Assembly (NCBI RefSeq): GCF_030867095.1
Contig: NC_081830.1
Location: forward strand, 33,463,832-33,527,831
Reading direction: 5' to 3'
Length of the DNA stretch: 64,000 bases
Origin: Alligator mississippiensis
Taxonomy: Eukaryota > Chordata > Crocodylia > Alligatoridae
The notes beneath the pieces are model-generated. The model saw nothing but the letters and a program-made list of their open reading frames with translations, was not told the origin of the DNA and searched no databases. Positions 13,101-28,100 of this stretch are shown in pieces (positions within the stretch are counted from its first letter, which is position 1; each line of letters opens with the position of its first letter). The translations under genes and the position numbers were made by a program.

Positions 13101-16100
13101 AGGAGGGACTAATCTGTCAGGATACTTGCTTTTTGCTTTTTTTCTTGCAACAGCAGCAACAGCAAACAACCAGAGCAAGAAGAATCGCTCCTCCCACCAC
13201 AGACATTGCAATAATCAAGGCTTCAAAGTTCACTGAAAGAAAGAGAAATATTACCAACTATTGTTTATTGTAGCTCATTAATTCACTCCACACTGAAAAA
13301 TATACATCTGACAAAACTGGTGTTGCTGTAGCCTAGTTTTGCAACAACATGCATTTTCCCTTGGCTGTAAACCCCAATATCAAGTGCTGTTTTTTAAGTA
13401 TATTTATTTAAGAAATGGTTAGGAGACTAGAACAAATGCCAACATTCATAAGCCATTTGACTTTGTAAGTGGTGAACTCACCAGTGAATAAGGAACTTTG
13501 TCTGGCAGTCTGATGACTGTGGGGAAGTGGCATTCTATCAACAAGCCACTAGACATACAGGAGTCAAATGTCCATTTTTCACACAATGGGGTAGGTAAGT
13601 TCCCAGCTCTTGAATTGGATCAGTAGAGACTTTCTCCATAGCCAACTTGAAGGCAAGTTTCTTCATACACATTCCCAGTCTTACTCCCCTCCTCATCCCC
13701 ATGTAAGATTTTTTTTACTCATTAAGGAAAGGAGTCAATTGAAGTCTGTCCCCAGTTAAGAGTTCAGCTTTCAGGCTCCCAAGCATTTGCACACAGCCAC
13801 TACCAGACAAGGTTATTTGGGGTTCTTTATCTGGATTTCCCTTGGTCCTCTCCCAACTGCAGTGGAAGTGGGCACTCTTCTCTCCATTCCACCCATCTAC
13901 ACCCTTTTCCTGTGAATAATGCAGGGGTGTCAAACTCTTCTGGTCCCATGTCCCAGGGCTATGGGTGGCATGTGGATCAACTGAGACCCAGGGGTAGCAG
14001 TGAAGACCAGATAAGACTCTGTAAACTGGGTTTAGCCTAGGGGCTACATCTTTGATACCACTGATATGAAGGGTTACAGATCCCTCACTTTTATCTTCCC
14101 CACATCATTAAATAGCAACAACAGCATGTCTGGAGTGTGGAAAACACAGCTCTGCTTGCCACTCTGTCATTTGATGCTAATCCTGCAATATCATAGATTC
14201 ATAGGTGTAAGGTCAGAAGGGACCTTGCAGATCTTCTAGTCTGACACCTTGCCCTGGGCAGGAAAGAAAACTGGGCTCAAATGACCCCAGCTAGGTAATC
14301 GTCAAGCCTCTTCTTAAAGACCCCCGAGGTAGGAGCCAGCACTACTTCCTTTGGAAGTTGGTTCCAGATCCTAGCCGCCCTGACTGAAGTAGTGCCTTCT
14401 AATGTCTAGTCTGAACCTACTCTCAAAAGAATAACGGCCATAAGTTGTTAGTTACTCTGCGAGGTGCTCAGGGGAACAATGTCTCTCCCGTTCCCTGCTG
14501 GTCCCCCCTAGTAAGTTCATAGATGGCCACCAGGTCCCCTCTCAGCCTTCTCTTGTGAAGGCTGAACAGGTTAAAGGTCCCATAGCCTCTCCTCATAGCA
14601 TCTGCCCTGCTGTCCCCGGATCATGCGAGTGGCCCTCTTTTGGACCCTCTCAATGCTGTCCACATCCCTCCTGAAGTGAGGCGCCCAGAACTGGACACAG
14701 TACTCCAACTGTGGCCTGACCAGTATTGCATAGAGGGGGAGGATCACCTCCTTGGCCCTGCTTGCAATGCATCCGTGGATGCACAACAAGGTGCGGTTAG
14801 CCCTACTGACCATGTCCTCGCATTGGCGGCCCATGTTCATCTTGGGATCGATAATGACTCGAAGATCTCTTTCTGCCACTGTGCTTTCGAGAAGGGAGTT
14901 CCCCAGCCTGTAGGTATGCTGCTGGTTCTTCCTGCCCAAGTGCAACACCCTGCACTTGTCAGTACTGAATCCCATCCTGGTCTCATTTGCCCACCCCCGT
15001 AATCTGTTCAGGTCCAGCTGTATCCTGTCCCTCCCTTCTAGTGTGCCCCCCTCACCCCAAATCTTGGCACACCCACCTCACTTCCACAGATCGCATTTAT
15101 TGATCCTTAAATTAGTGGATGTAATACTCAATTTAAGGCTCAAGAACCTCACTCTCCAACTCCCTAAGCTTTCTGGTGGAAAAAGCAACCTTTAAAAAAA
15201 AATCAGCTATGTTTGGGCTGTTTGCACAATACAAAAGGTAACAGCCATTTGCCTTACTCAAGGAAGTAATACTCATAGTCCTAAGGCCAGAAGGGGCCTC
15301 CTGTATAGCACAGACTGAAGGCTTTCCACATTATACTCCCTGCATCTTGCTTATTTCTGGTTTAACTAGGCTATCTTTTACTGAGACTGGATATCTTCCT
15401 GTAGGATGAGCTTGGCTCTTTATTGAAGGGTTCCCTTCCACAGTTACAGTCCATAAAGAGGAGAATGAGCAGTCCCTAGAGCTTGTACCAATCCCAAATG
15501 CCTGCAATGGTCCTGCAGACTTTCCAGTTGCTAAGTCACATTTGGGTTCAATGGTAATATTCAGCATTTCACATTCTAAGCAGGCAGCAAGCCACAAGTC
15601 ACTCCCAGTCAACAGGAAGGGAGGTGGTTCAGAAGATTCTTCCACACTTGGAGGAGTTTGAAGAATCCCAATCTAGGATCATTTAAGACAGAGGGCCAGA
15701 ATTTTAGACACTGGGAAGAGTCTCTACCTTTACAGGCAATGTAACAAGCAACAGGGGCCGTGTTGAGCTGACAGGGTATCATCAGGTTTACCTGCAGTAT
15801 GTTTCACATGTTACTTAAGTAAAACCCACTTACCCCAGCAGACTCCCCATCGGGCAGAACGCAGCTCACAGAGACTGCTGGGAGGGAAGATGCTTCTGAC
15901 AGGATACTCCACACATTTCTTGCTGCTGGTGCACCAGAGACACTGCAAGTAGTAAGATGGAAGCATGTAAGTGTTACAATATAACTGGGACTGGAGAGGA
16001 AAAAAGTAGACAACTGCAATAATACACCTATTCATTCATTACTCATCTCAGATGTCCAATTCCACTTGAATTTTACTTTAACAGGCTGGACAGGGCAGAT

Positions 16101-19100
16101 CCTGTCTCCGGTAGGCAGCTTGGACTAGGTGACTGCTGGAGGTCTGTTCCAGCCCAGCTTTCCTATGACTAAAATCTGACTTAACTCAGGTGCAGATAAG
16201 TCCTCCAACTGCACTTAACTAAACCGGCAAGGAGCCTCTAAAAACTGCTGCTGTTTTCATCAGCTTTATATTCCAAATACTGTATGGGATGCTGCCATGT
16301 ATAGGCAAGCTCTGGTATGCTAACAGTGTTGAGAACATAGAGTAGGCTTGCAGTGCATGAGGAAAGCTCTAGAACAGTTGAAAGAGATTTGCAAATAATA
16401 AAATACAAGAACCTTGGCCTCTGCCAGTGTTCAAGGAAATTCTGCCTTTGATAAGAAAGGGTGGCTCATCTAAGGTGAATGTATCAGCAAGCAAAGGAAT
16501 GCAAAAACAAATGTTAAAAAAAGCCTCCATGAACATACCTACTATATATGAAGACTACTGAATAACTTGAGGAAGAGAAACAACTTTGTAAACCAATGCA
16601 ATCATCATGACTTAAGAGTTAGTTTGAGCCATCAACTGTAGCCGTGTCTGTCTGTGTCCCCACCTCCGCATAAGAAAAACTTGAAAACAGAATGTTTTCG
16701 TACCAGATAAGATAAGGACATTAACAAACATTTTCCCATGAGTCTGGAGGCAAGTCGTTCTAGTCAACATTTGATAGTACTAGGCTTTATGGATTACAGT
16801 GCTTCATCTCAGAAGCAAGCCGTTCAATTACTAGCGAAAGATCTAGTCAAAACAGAGAAGCTCACTACTGACCCACTGAGAAGGTAGTGTCTGCACATGC
16901 AGTACCCTTCCAAATTCCCTAGTGCTAGTTTGATATGGGTAGAGATGCCTCAGATGTTCCCGACACTGTCCTGAAACAGAAGCGGGCTGGAATGCCACTG
17001 CCAGTGTGGAAACATAACTAAGATACCCAAATTAGCATTTTAAAAGTCTTCTTTTAAAAAGGTAAAGTCCCAGGATTACATACTGCCCCTTACAAGGCAA
17101 GTTACAGGGCAAATATAACATGATCTCCAAAGAAAGAAAACATTTTCCCTTGCTAGCTTTTTACTAAGCAGACAGAGCCCACAGCAATGCATGCAAGAAG
17201 CTCGAGATTTATTCACTCCTTTATCCTTGGCATTATAGGATTTGTCAGTCGTAGCATGGTTAATGTGCATATCACCAGACTAGCTAGGTTAGTACAACAC
17301 TCCTCCTCTCAAATTTACAAGCTCTTTGGGAAAAAGAAGGTAGCCATCTGTTTGAAGTGCACAGTATAGGGAGATGAAGTCAGCCAGCACTGCTGTACCA
17401 CCCATGATATTTGGCCTAAACCAGCACAATGATATTACCTTAGAAAAGCCAAGATGACTTGGCCTGAACTGCAAGGGGGTAGAGAGACGAAAATGGGTAA
17501 AGGGGGGGGGGGAGGGGGATTATACTGGTAATAGGAACCCTTGTGAAAAGCTGAGCATGGGAGTAGACGTTTTCACACCTCTCCAGATTGAGATATGGGT
17601 GCAAGTGCTCCTCTGACACCCAACTTAAAAAACCAAACACTACTAGGAGGTGCCATCTTGGGGTGCCACTTCTTTTCAAGTGAGACTAGGCCTAGCAGCC
17701 ACACAATTTTAGACCTGGTTTGGTTAAAGCCATCATGTTTATAGACCCTACAAGTCATATGTCCAATAAACATATTGAGCCCTGATCCTGGAAGTCAACA
17801 TGTTCCCTCAAACTTAGGCACCCAAGTACTTCCATCCCCCTCCACTCAAACCTACATTTATTTAGATTGGCCGTCACAAATAGATAGCAGTCAATTATGC
17901 TTTGCCCATCCACTAGGCACTACACATCCAGTTCATAAGCTATGGGAGTCCCCTCAGAGCAGTTCCCTACTATACAGCTGTCTCACAGCAAGACAGCCTC
18001 AAACCCATGACAGCCAGCTATCACATGTTTAGTCTTAAGATCCCCAAAACAACAGGCAATAGTTAGCCTGGAGCGCTCACAAGGTTACCATCCTATTTGA
18101 TAAATGCTCGTGGAATATGCTTTTTGAGATCAAGCAGCACAGGGATACTATTAGTTGGCTTAGAACGTCACCCCAGTAAGTTTAATTACTTACTCTTTGC
18201 ATACTTTAGAATAGTTTAAAAACCACCACACCAAATTATGAATTGTGTCAGAGTTGGATTGTGGCAGCAACAGGATCTCAGACATTTAGCTGTGTTATAA
18301 GTCTTCAAAGGAGGTGGTCAGCAGGATTAGTCTGAAGTCAACCTGAGAAGTAAGGCAGGGCGGCACCTTATAGATTAACTGTTTCAGGGAAGCACGAGCA
18401 CCGTTAGGCAGCCTACTTTGGTCTACTATAAACGTGCATAAGGGAACTCATTCTATGCCACGTGCAAATGATTTTTCCATGTCAGATCATCCAATTTTTA
18501 CTCTTAACAGTGCACCCCACCCCCTCTTCAGGCCTATTCCCCCTCATAAGGTTACTGGCTCCTGATCTGGCTTAGTCAGAGATAGGTTATTAGCACTGGA
18601 GGCCAGGTACAAGGAACTGAAGTGGTATTTCTGCTATATAAACGGTGAGACTGAAAGTGCCCTTCCAAAACTGCACTCCCCTGGCTTTGTAAAGAAAGAG
18701 CAGATTAGTTCTGGAAGACAGTACAGCATTATTTACTACATCCCATTAGGTCCACCAGCCATTCTGTAGTCCCCGTTAGTCTCCCCATTCCAGCTAGGGG
18801 CCTAAAATAGTTTGTCCTTGGAGAAGGAGTTGCAGAATCCTAGAAGCAATCCAATTCCTTTTGAGAAAAGGAAAGAAATCCAACCAGACTGCCCAATCCA
18901 GCACAACAGCATGGGACTGCAGCCTGAGGAATGCATGACTAGGTCAGTATACATGCAACAGGGGTATTAACCCTTCCTGACCCACAGGTAAAGAAGTAGT
19001 CTCTTTCCACCATTCCTGTCACACCCTTGCCTACTGCAGGGTAGTCATGTCCTTGTTAGAATTCCCTCCCCTAGTTCCATCCAGGAAGAGCACACACCAA

Positions 19101-22100
19101 CTGCTGAAACTTCCTTAGCCTGACGAAGGGTTTTTGAACCCGAAAGCTTGCTTAATAACTATTCTCCAACTATTTGGGTTGGTCTAATAAAAGATATCAA
19201 ATTCACCAAAGGAACCTTGTCTGCCTATGTCCTTAAGACCAACATGGCCTCAACCTAAACCCCTCCCCTAGTTTTGCACTTAGTTACCTAAATGAGAACG
19301 CTGATACTGCAGAAAGACAGACCGTGGAAGGCATGCTACAGATATTTTACACTAGTATTCTAAAGGAAAAAAAGCACATTTATAAAGAGCAATGGAAGAC
19401 CTCCCAGGCTGCAACAAAACACTGTTGCTACAGCAACAAGTCTCTGATGACTTGCTGGATTCGTGACTCAAGAATCAGCACCACACAAACCCAGCCAAGA
19501 GGACAGGAACTACTCAATAGCATACTGCCATTTCAACAGGACTCCTGATCTCATACAGATTTAGCTTACCACTCCATTTCCTTCTGATGACAAATGACTG
19601 GAATTCTAAAACTCATTACTTTGGAGGACAGAAGTCTAGATCTTCTCACTCCTTTACTAAACATTTGTGGAAGAGGTTGTCAGTTTGTTGCAAAGCTAAT
19701 GAAAAGAGGTTAAATAATGGGGCAGGGAACAAGAACAAAAAGGACAAAGCTTTAAAGAGGGAGAGCTTTGAATTCAGTTCCTGGACAGGCATCTCAACAG
19801 CAATTAAGCATATTTGTAAATGCATGAGGTTTGTCTAGCCCCAGATGTCATAGCTTGGGTGACAAAAGAGAAGTTGTCAGCAGCATTGCAGAAGCAGATG
19901 GACAGTACTGGAATACTGAATTCCCCTGTGTTCTACACGTACCTTCCAAATGGAGGCCTCAACTTTGAGCATCCCGCACTCCTTCCACATGTTCCAAATC
20001 AGGGACCATTTTCAAGGTATACAATTAGTTTTAGTCCTTCCACAATCTTGTAAGGTATTACTTCAGCAAGACTCCCCTTTATGCCAAGGAGGGAGATAGA
20101 GTTCCTCCCACACTTATGCATATCCTTAAAGCCAACACTGAGTTCCAAAAATATTGCAATAACATCCTCCCTTCTTCTCCTCTCCCTCAAATTAAAATTC
20201 CACTGGGGGTTTAGATGCTTAACACTTCTTTCCAGAAAATCCCTAGACTGGATTACTAGAGCTGGCCACAATGGTCAGCCACCTTGGGAAGCTAGAATTT
20301 AGCCAACACCCAAAAAAGCATCCATACAGATTGCAATTTTCCCCCTGCAAAGGCTGGAGGAGGAGGGAAGTCGCTAGTCAGCCAAGTACAGCATAAGGCA
20401 GAAGTGATCCAAGCTAGGTGGGGAATGCTTTCCAGTGGTTTGGATTAATAGCTGTAGCATTCATTGCCCCTTGCAGCTCCCTTCGAAATCAGTTATTAGA
20501 ACTGCTGACTACCTCATCCACAAAGACGAATCTTTTAGAACCTGTCAGATACTCTGGTCTTTGGCAGTTTTCCCCTCATCACACAACGCATCCAGCTCCC
20601 TTTAAAAACCAAGGAGAAGTAAAGCAATTGTGATTTTGCTTATGCACTACTTACGGTGACATTTTTCAGGCACTCTTCGCAACTCGTATTGGTGTACCGG
20701 GGACAAGCTGAGGAGGGAAAAAAAAAGTGTCATGTCAGTATCTGCATTTTAAAGAAAGAAGGGCTTTTCAATAAGTTGCTTTTTTCATAAGAAAACTCTT
20801 AGCTTTTCATAAGAAAGGTAGGAGACTTCTAGAAGGCAGCAATTCCAATCTACCAGTCATAAAACAGTTTGAGAGTGAAACCTGTGAGAGCTGTCAGAAC
20901 ATCTGCCAGGCTGAATGGATACAAGAGACCACTTTCATCTCGAAATGCCACGGCATCCTCTAAATCGAGGAGCACACCCTTTCCTCTTTTCCACAGTTAG
21001 TGTTTGATAACCCAAACATTTATGGTCTTACATAACAGGAAAGGCCTCAAGACATTTAATCCATACAAGCCCCTTTCCCTCCTCCCTCAAATCAAAACTA
21101 CTTGCAAAAACAGCACTTGAGTTCACATGTGGGATTATAAAGCCTGGTTGACTGTAATAGCAGGAGTCCAGAACAGACCTCTTGGGTCAGAGTCCAGTCC
21201 TGTGTGCTTTTAGCTCAGGAGCTGCTGTACTTAACAGCATTTTTTCCAGTCACAGCAATGTCTGGTAGGTTTTACTGGAGAACTCTGTAGTATGCCCTGG
21301 CTAGGAGGATACCTAGTTCTTCAATAAAACTTTGTCAAGTGTTTGCCTGACCAGTACCCATGTTAAGCACAGCAACTCTTTGCTTCAGCACTAGTGCAAA
21401 CAAGGGTCATTTACAAAAAAAAAAAAAAAAAAATCAGGGCTGGGGACCTCATACCACAGTTATTTTGCCACTCAACTGTGCACATCTGGGCAGAATACTC
21501 CTGGTGACATACTTACATGGGGGGGGGGGGGAAATAAACAAAAAATTATAGCATATAGGGTTCTAGAGGGCTCCTCTATGCAGGCTCAGAAACTGGACAG
21601 GTTAGCATGCAGCTTTAACATGCATGCTATCACAGGTTTCATCTATTGTTTTCCATTGTAATAAATTTAGTACTTGATTGTGGTTTAAACTAGTCACCCT
21701 ATATCCAAAACATGGACTTCGTCACAATCCAAAGTTTGAGGGGCTGCTTTTGCTCACCCTTTTGCTAGTGATGCTCTATTAAACATAGAAATAATTTAAC
21801 TGGGCAGAGCTGTGCTTGAAGCAGATGATCTGCCATCAGAATAGGCTGCACAAAAAACACTGGCTGCAGTTGCACTTCCTTCAGATAGTACAAGCACCAA
21901 GACCTGTCCAACTACAAGTTATGGACATCCAACAACCCACTGGAAGCCTCCCCTCTTAGAGACTTCTTATAGAAATGCAATACATTTCACCGTGTTACCA
22001 GGGCATAACGCAGGGTTCTCTCTCTCTACAGAATGGAGAGAAAGGTATGGCTTAGAGATGAGGGGAGGAGAACCCCACATAACAGAAGACAGACACTAGT

Positions 22101-25100
22101 ACCATAAAGACGAGCCTAGAGATTCTAGCAAGAGCCTGTGGGTCTTGGAGTAAAGGTGTGCAGGGAGCTGCAGCAGCCCACTTGTCTTTCCCTGTGAATG
22201 CCCCAACCAAATCACCAACCCTGGGATGACTGCCCATCAGAAGCTACCAGGGAAAGCATGCGAACACCTCTGCCACCTTGTTAAGAGGCAGAATTTATTA
22301 GGAGGAGGGAAAGTCTTATACACTGAAAAATATGGCAATAGAAAAATCTACAGTAATCAAAGTGAAAGAATCAGCTATTTGGGCAGAACTAATAGACAAT
22401 AACCAATAACTTGATTTTGTTTGTTGTTGTTTTTTTAAACCGCCACATTAGGTCATTTCTGATCCAAAGAACAGTGTATTTTGTCGGCACACGACTTCCA
22501 TGGTTTTATGTAGTTTGAACCAGACAGTTTTAGCTTTGGTTACGGTTGAATAAAAACAATATGCAAACTACACACATACACAGTCTTTTAGAAGCTTAAA
22601 GATCAGTGTATACAAGTTATTTAAGATTATGAGAATTCTTCAAAGATGGGGTGTGCATGTTCAATACAACGCATATATGTAAGCCATAGCCAAATGCTTC
22701 CCTTGTGTCTTAAATAAGAAGATGCAGTAACAGGTCTAGAGTAGTGAAGAGACCAAATATAAATATTACAAGTTTAGATGTGATTATTTGTAATATCCAG
22801 AATTGAAATTTAAAGGGGAAGGGGGAGAAAACTATTCTTGATGTTAAAGAGCCATGTTTACACATTTCAGTGCAAGCACCTACTGCACTAAAGTCATCTT
22901 CTCTACGCATGCATTTCTGAATCTGTTAGATTCAGGTCTGCTAGATCTTCTCCTCCGAGCTTGAGCAACAGTGTTATTAACGAGAGTTTATTTAATAAGT
23001 CTAGAACTCCCGAAAGGAGAGCACAAGTGAAGCTTCCTTGAAGCCCCAAGGACTCCTCAGGTGCTTGGGTTAGCTGGCTGCTGTCCACCCTCTCCCAGTG
23101 CCACAAAGGGGCCAGATATGTTTCTGTGCCTTAACCATGCATGGCATGTCACCCCGTAACTTCTGCAGCCTCCTTGAAGGCCACAGATTCATTTCCCCAA
23201 CGCCCCTACAGGGAGCTTTCTCCGAGACAGAGCTGGGCTTTATCTCAGCAGAGGCAGTGCCAGTTCACAAGCCCAAAGGACAATTAAGGTCTTCTCAAGC
23301 AGCACATCAAAGCACAATACCAATTGCAGCTTGCCCAAGATGCAAGTTAAATACCCTTGGGGCTGAGCTAGTCCTGGAAGTGCATATGTGATACAAGTCC
23401 CTCTTTGTTCACTCCACGAGCACATCACAGCCCATCATGGCTATTATGGCACAGGGCTCACTGCTCTTCAAAGTTGCGTTTAAGAATAAAATGCCTCTGA
23501 GACTACCTCCTTCTCCTTCCCAACCCCCACCTGGCTGGGAGGAGGAAGCCTCAACCCCGTACTCCTGCTCCAGGGAGTTGCACTGACCAGAAATAATGCA
23601 CCCTTATTCTGAAGGAGTGTCACACCTGGAGTTGTTAGGGCACAGCTTAACAGCTTTTGCATGTAGCCAGCCTGCAAGCATTTAGACAATTAAGAGCTTC
23701 CTGCTTTCTAGGGACAGACTGGGGATCAAGTACTTAGAATCTCCACTTTGGTGCACAGAACTAATGCTTCTGCTGTGTGGTAGGCACTTGCAGTCCCATT
23801 AAGCACCTGGCTAGAAGATCTTGGTCTTCTCCTCAGAGTCCAACCAACCACCAAGGTCAAGATCAAAATAGAAGTTCACTCCTGCCCCAAGCCCAATCAG
23901 ACTGGCATGGACTTGGGGAGGGGAGTGCGCCTCTCCAACACATGGGTCATAGTCCTCTTTCCAGAGAATTGGCAAAGTATTAGTAAGTTCTTGCCTACTG
24001 AAAATACCCTCATCTCCCCTGCTTTTCCTGGGATGTGCAAAAGGGGTGTCTAGCAGACAAGGTTCTTTGGGTGAATCTGGTATCTTTTATTAGACCAACT
24101 TACATAGCTGGAAAAAAAATTTTTGGAAGGGGCGTTTGGGATTTCTGGCCTTGTGCCCTGTAGTCATGTGCTGCAAGGTTTTAAAGACACAATTTTCAAG
24201 AACCTTTGGGTGGCCTGCTGATGCAGAGGATTGACTCTGCAGTCTAAGAGGCCCCTTCCAGTCCCGTGAGACAATGAACAAAACACCTCCCTGTGTCAAC
24301 TACTCCCCCAGAGGGAATGCTAATGAAGCCTTTGTTGGAGTAGTTGCCAGCCCACAATACACAAGAGACTTATTTAAATTTGTGGACTCCTCTCTGCAGG
24401 GAACTTTGCCTCCTTGTTTGTCAAGGCCCACCTTGGGTGAAAAACAGAGGGCCAGGGACAGACCCATGGTTTACTGTAACTCTGAATGCAATGGTAAAAG
24501 ATGCGAGGCCCTATGATAACCCAGAGTCTGGCAGCCTCCACGATGTCCACTGCTACAGAAGCTCCTCTTTTTGCTTCGGGAAGGGGGGGGCGCTCTCCCA
24601 CTTCAGTAAGCAAGGAAAGGAGGCTGCTACTGCACATGTTCAAGCCAAGAGGTACTGTAAAACTGCAGGGGCTCCATGCTAAGGCTCAAAAGTTACCTAG
24701 CCCTGGCCACAAACAGATGCCCCAAAAGAAAGGTAAAAGTCCCCTACAGTGAAATGCAGGAAGTCTTTCACCTCAGCATGCATTGGTATATGCATACCTT
24801 CCCTAAATTCATAAAGAAATTAAAATTTTGCATCCTGATGCCAATCGCCAACACAGATACCAGAAAAAGGGGAATACGGGGGTATGTAGTCAGGTCAACA
24901 GCAATGGAGTGGTTGGGCCCACTGTCCTAAAGCTAACCAAACAGCAGGGAGCTGGGTCACGCTGCAGGCAGACAATGCGACTCACAAAACAAGTGTTAAT
25001 AGGCAAGGGATCAGAGATTAACAAAGCAAGGGAAGAAAACGTAGATCAAGCTCAACAGCCATCCCCATTTGGAACAGACTGGTTTTACGTGCACCTTTCA

Positions 25101-28100
25101 CAACACGTTTATTAAAAATGCTCTACCAGAAGCAACAAAGTCTGCTTTGCCAAACCATCTGCAGCAGTGATGTACAGCTGGGGAAAGGGGGAAGGGAGGG
25201 GGAGGGGGAGAGGGGAGGAAGGGGGTCAAACATAAGGGCCAGGCAGATCCAGCCCCTCCGATGCATTTGCAGCCCAGATGGCTTATTCAGATTGAACAGG
25301 ACAGGCAGAGCAACATTTAAAGTTACAAGCAAGCCTCAAGGGTGTGAGAAGTTTCCAAGTAGGAGCCAAATACAAGTTAACAACACTAATTGCTTTCCAG
25401 TACAATGAGCAACAACAGCTCTTGGGCCACACAGACTCCCCCAGCTTCTAGCAATTGCATCAAAGTGAGAACTAGAGCACTGCTGGTTTGGGAAGCAAGT
25501 ACAGGGCTGGTGAAGGAAGATGCAAAAAGGTGGGGGGAGGGGGTCTCTTTTCTCCCCAAAGAAATTCTACTTGGCTAGAGAAACTTACAGGATATCATCA
25601 TCCATATCACCGATCACAGCATTATGTAGAATAGGATATAGGACTGAGTGAAACCGATGAAAGGAAGAGGAAGCTGCTACAGGGAAGGTTTTCCAGGGGG
25701 AGGGGAGAGGAAAGGAATAGGAAATAGGGAAGAGAAGAGTCAAAGAAAAAGAGGAGAAAACACATGATGGATAGATCATTTGCTCTCATTCAGCAAGCTG
25801 CTATTACCAACCCAAACTTCACCTACAAAGAGGGGCCAGGATTTTCAGACTGCACATTGGCATAAGTGTCACTAAACTCAAATGGCATAAAATGGATTAA
25901 AGCATGAGCAGCGTTTCCAGCAGCGTTCATTAGCAAAACAAGACCATATTCCAGCCTTGAGTTCTGTTCAGATTGTGCACTGACCTCAGATGGAAATCCC
26001 TGGATCACAGGGAGATCTGCCCATATTTTATATGCAGTTTCCATCCCTCTTCCTCTCCACCCCCTCCCCCCCATACAGGCTTGAAGGTTGGATTTGTTTT
26101 TCACAAAGATTAGATGTTAAGCAATATGTGAACATGAGCAATAAGAGAAATGCACATCTTCACCTTGTTTTAGACAATACATTGGCACTGGACCAGATAA
26201 TCAGCTAATTATCTGGCCCCCGTGTCTGTCACCTCTGAGCACCTACTCCAATATCTCACCAGCGCAGCTGCTTCAAGCTGGCTGCAGTAGCCTCAACTCA
26301 GAAAGATGTAGGCCCTACCTCCCTGTTAATAAACCAGTAACATACTTTTTTTTTTTTTGTAGCTTGAGTAGGCCACATGTCGTTCCTCTCCAAGAGTCCT
26401 CTCTTCACCTATCTGCATCCTTCTCCTCACAAGCCTCAGAAAGTTGCCTTTTCAGCACTGCTTGAGGATGAGTAGAATAGAGACTTTAATCTCTTTACTT
26501 GGCCATACTCCATTCCAAATGTGAAGAATTAATGAGCAGTCACTTATCTACAGGATGTGGAAGGCAAGCCATTTAAGTCCCAAAAGACACTCAGGGAAGA
26601 AGCTACTAATTTTAATGCTGCTTTTCCACACTTCCAATGCAGTAGGCTACTATCATTTTCAGTTACAGTGGATAGCCATCATATGATGAAAGAGCCATGT
26701 AGCCATTCTTCAGGTTATTTACTCATTATAGCACGGAAAGCAAATCAGTATTTCATGACCTGAAGTGAGATAAAGATGTTTACTTGCAACTCTGCTTTTT
26801 TTTTTTTTTTTTTTACAGAGCAGAGACTATGTCCTCTTAAGCCAGATTTAAAGCAGAGCTCTGCATATAAGCTAGGAAGCAATGATGGAGAGTGCTAGAT
26901 GGGAACACATCTCCAGCTGCATTGGTCAGTTTGCCCAGAAATCAGTATTTTATTGTCCTACGGATAACTAGTAGAACAGCCACCCCACATGCCAAGATAG
27001 GGAACTTCCTGTTTTCTCTCATAGGATTTTCTGACCAATACCAAGCATCTTAAGCAGCACTATGCTTGTAGCTTGATCCTCATGTCAATTAGTTATGAGC
27101 TACCATCCTCCTATACATTTGAGAGGGCCCGATTTCTGAAGTCACATGGCAGAAATCCTTGAATTAGTTCCACAGTGATGTCATTTAAGAAGTGCACTTC
27201 AGTAACAAAGTTCATGTGTAGCATGTATGAAGTTGGTCACAATCTGGGGGGAGGGAAAGGAGGGAGGCGGAGGGGAAAAAGAGGAGAAACAGTGGAGACA
27301 GGGACAGGGCACAAAACATCACATCTCAAACAAGAGGGGGAGAGAAGAATTTTTCTATCCTTCTCTGCTGCTTCCACCAGCTTGTCAACTGCTTTGCTGC
27401 ATCTTGCTCACTTAAGTGAAGACTGTACAAACATCACAGTCCATTACAAGAAAAACTGCTCCGGGGCACAGGCAGACAAGGTTCTTTGGGCAAGTGCGAT
27501 ATACAGCTTTTTGGCTCAGATCAAGCATAATCCTATGCTTGCCTGGTAGGGGAAATACTATGATCACCATGGTGGCTTCCAAGTTGCACCTAGGGAAGAC
27601 CGCTCGGCTGGCATAAGATAGTACCCACACAGGTAATGCATAATAGTTAACCTCAGCTTTATGCCCACTTCATGGAAGTGGGAGACTCCTCTGGCCATAC
27701 GGTTAAGGGCAAGCAGAACTCGGGGGCACCCAACCCCGAGCCTGCGGACTTGGGACTGCAACTAGGACACCCGCCAAAGGATTGGGACATCTGAAGCCCC
27801 AGATGGGGGTGGAGGATGTTTGCCGGTGGTACGGCCACTTCTAGTTCTGGATGGACTCTTGGATTTGAAATGCGTTCAGGCGGATTTGGCTGGGAATGCG
27901 GAAAATTAAACAAAGATAGCTGGAAAAACCCGCACGCAAAAGCTTGCAAAGGCCAGTTTTTCCAGCTATTGAGGTGGCCTGATAACAGAGACCAAGAGCC
28001 TCGCCTGCCCGCACCCTCATCCCACCCCGCTACCGCCCGCCCGCGCCCCGGGCAGGGCAGCCCGCCAGCACCGCGTCAGTGCGGCGCCCACCGAGGCGCC

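Larger units (their letters stand above)
15943..20654 (-). other. PTTG1IP: PTTG1IP intron 2 (4.7 kb), non-coding
   Basis: No gene is seen. It holds a short old CR1 tail (16083-16172) and a foldback-family copy (19119-19249). Weaker pieces of related repeats lie near 16640-16690 and 18300-18400. A G run sits at 17500-17517. Confidence 0.6.

Noticed and set aside
13127-13130. GT donor four bases beyond the proposed GC donor of exon 4
   Set aside because: It breaks the frame into exon 5 and loses the conserved KPD junction.
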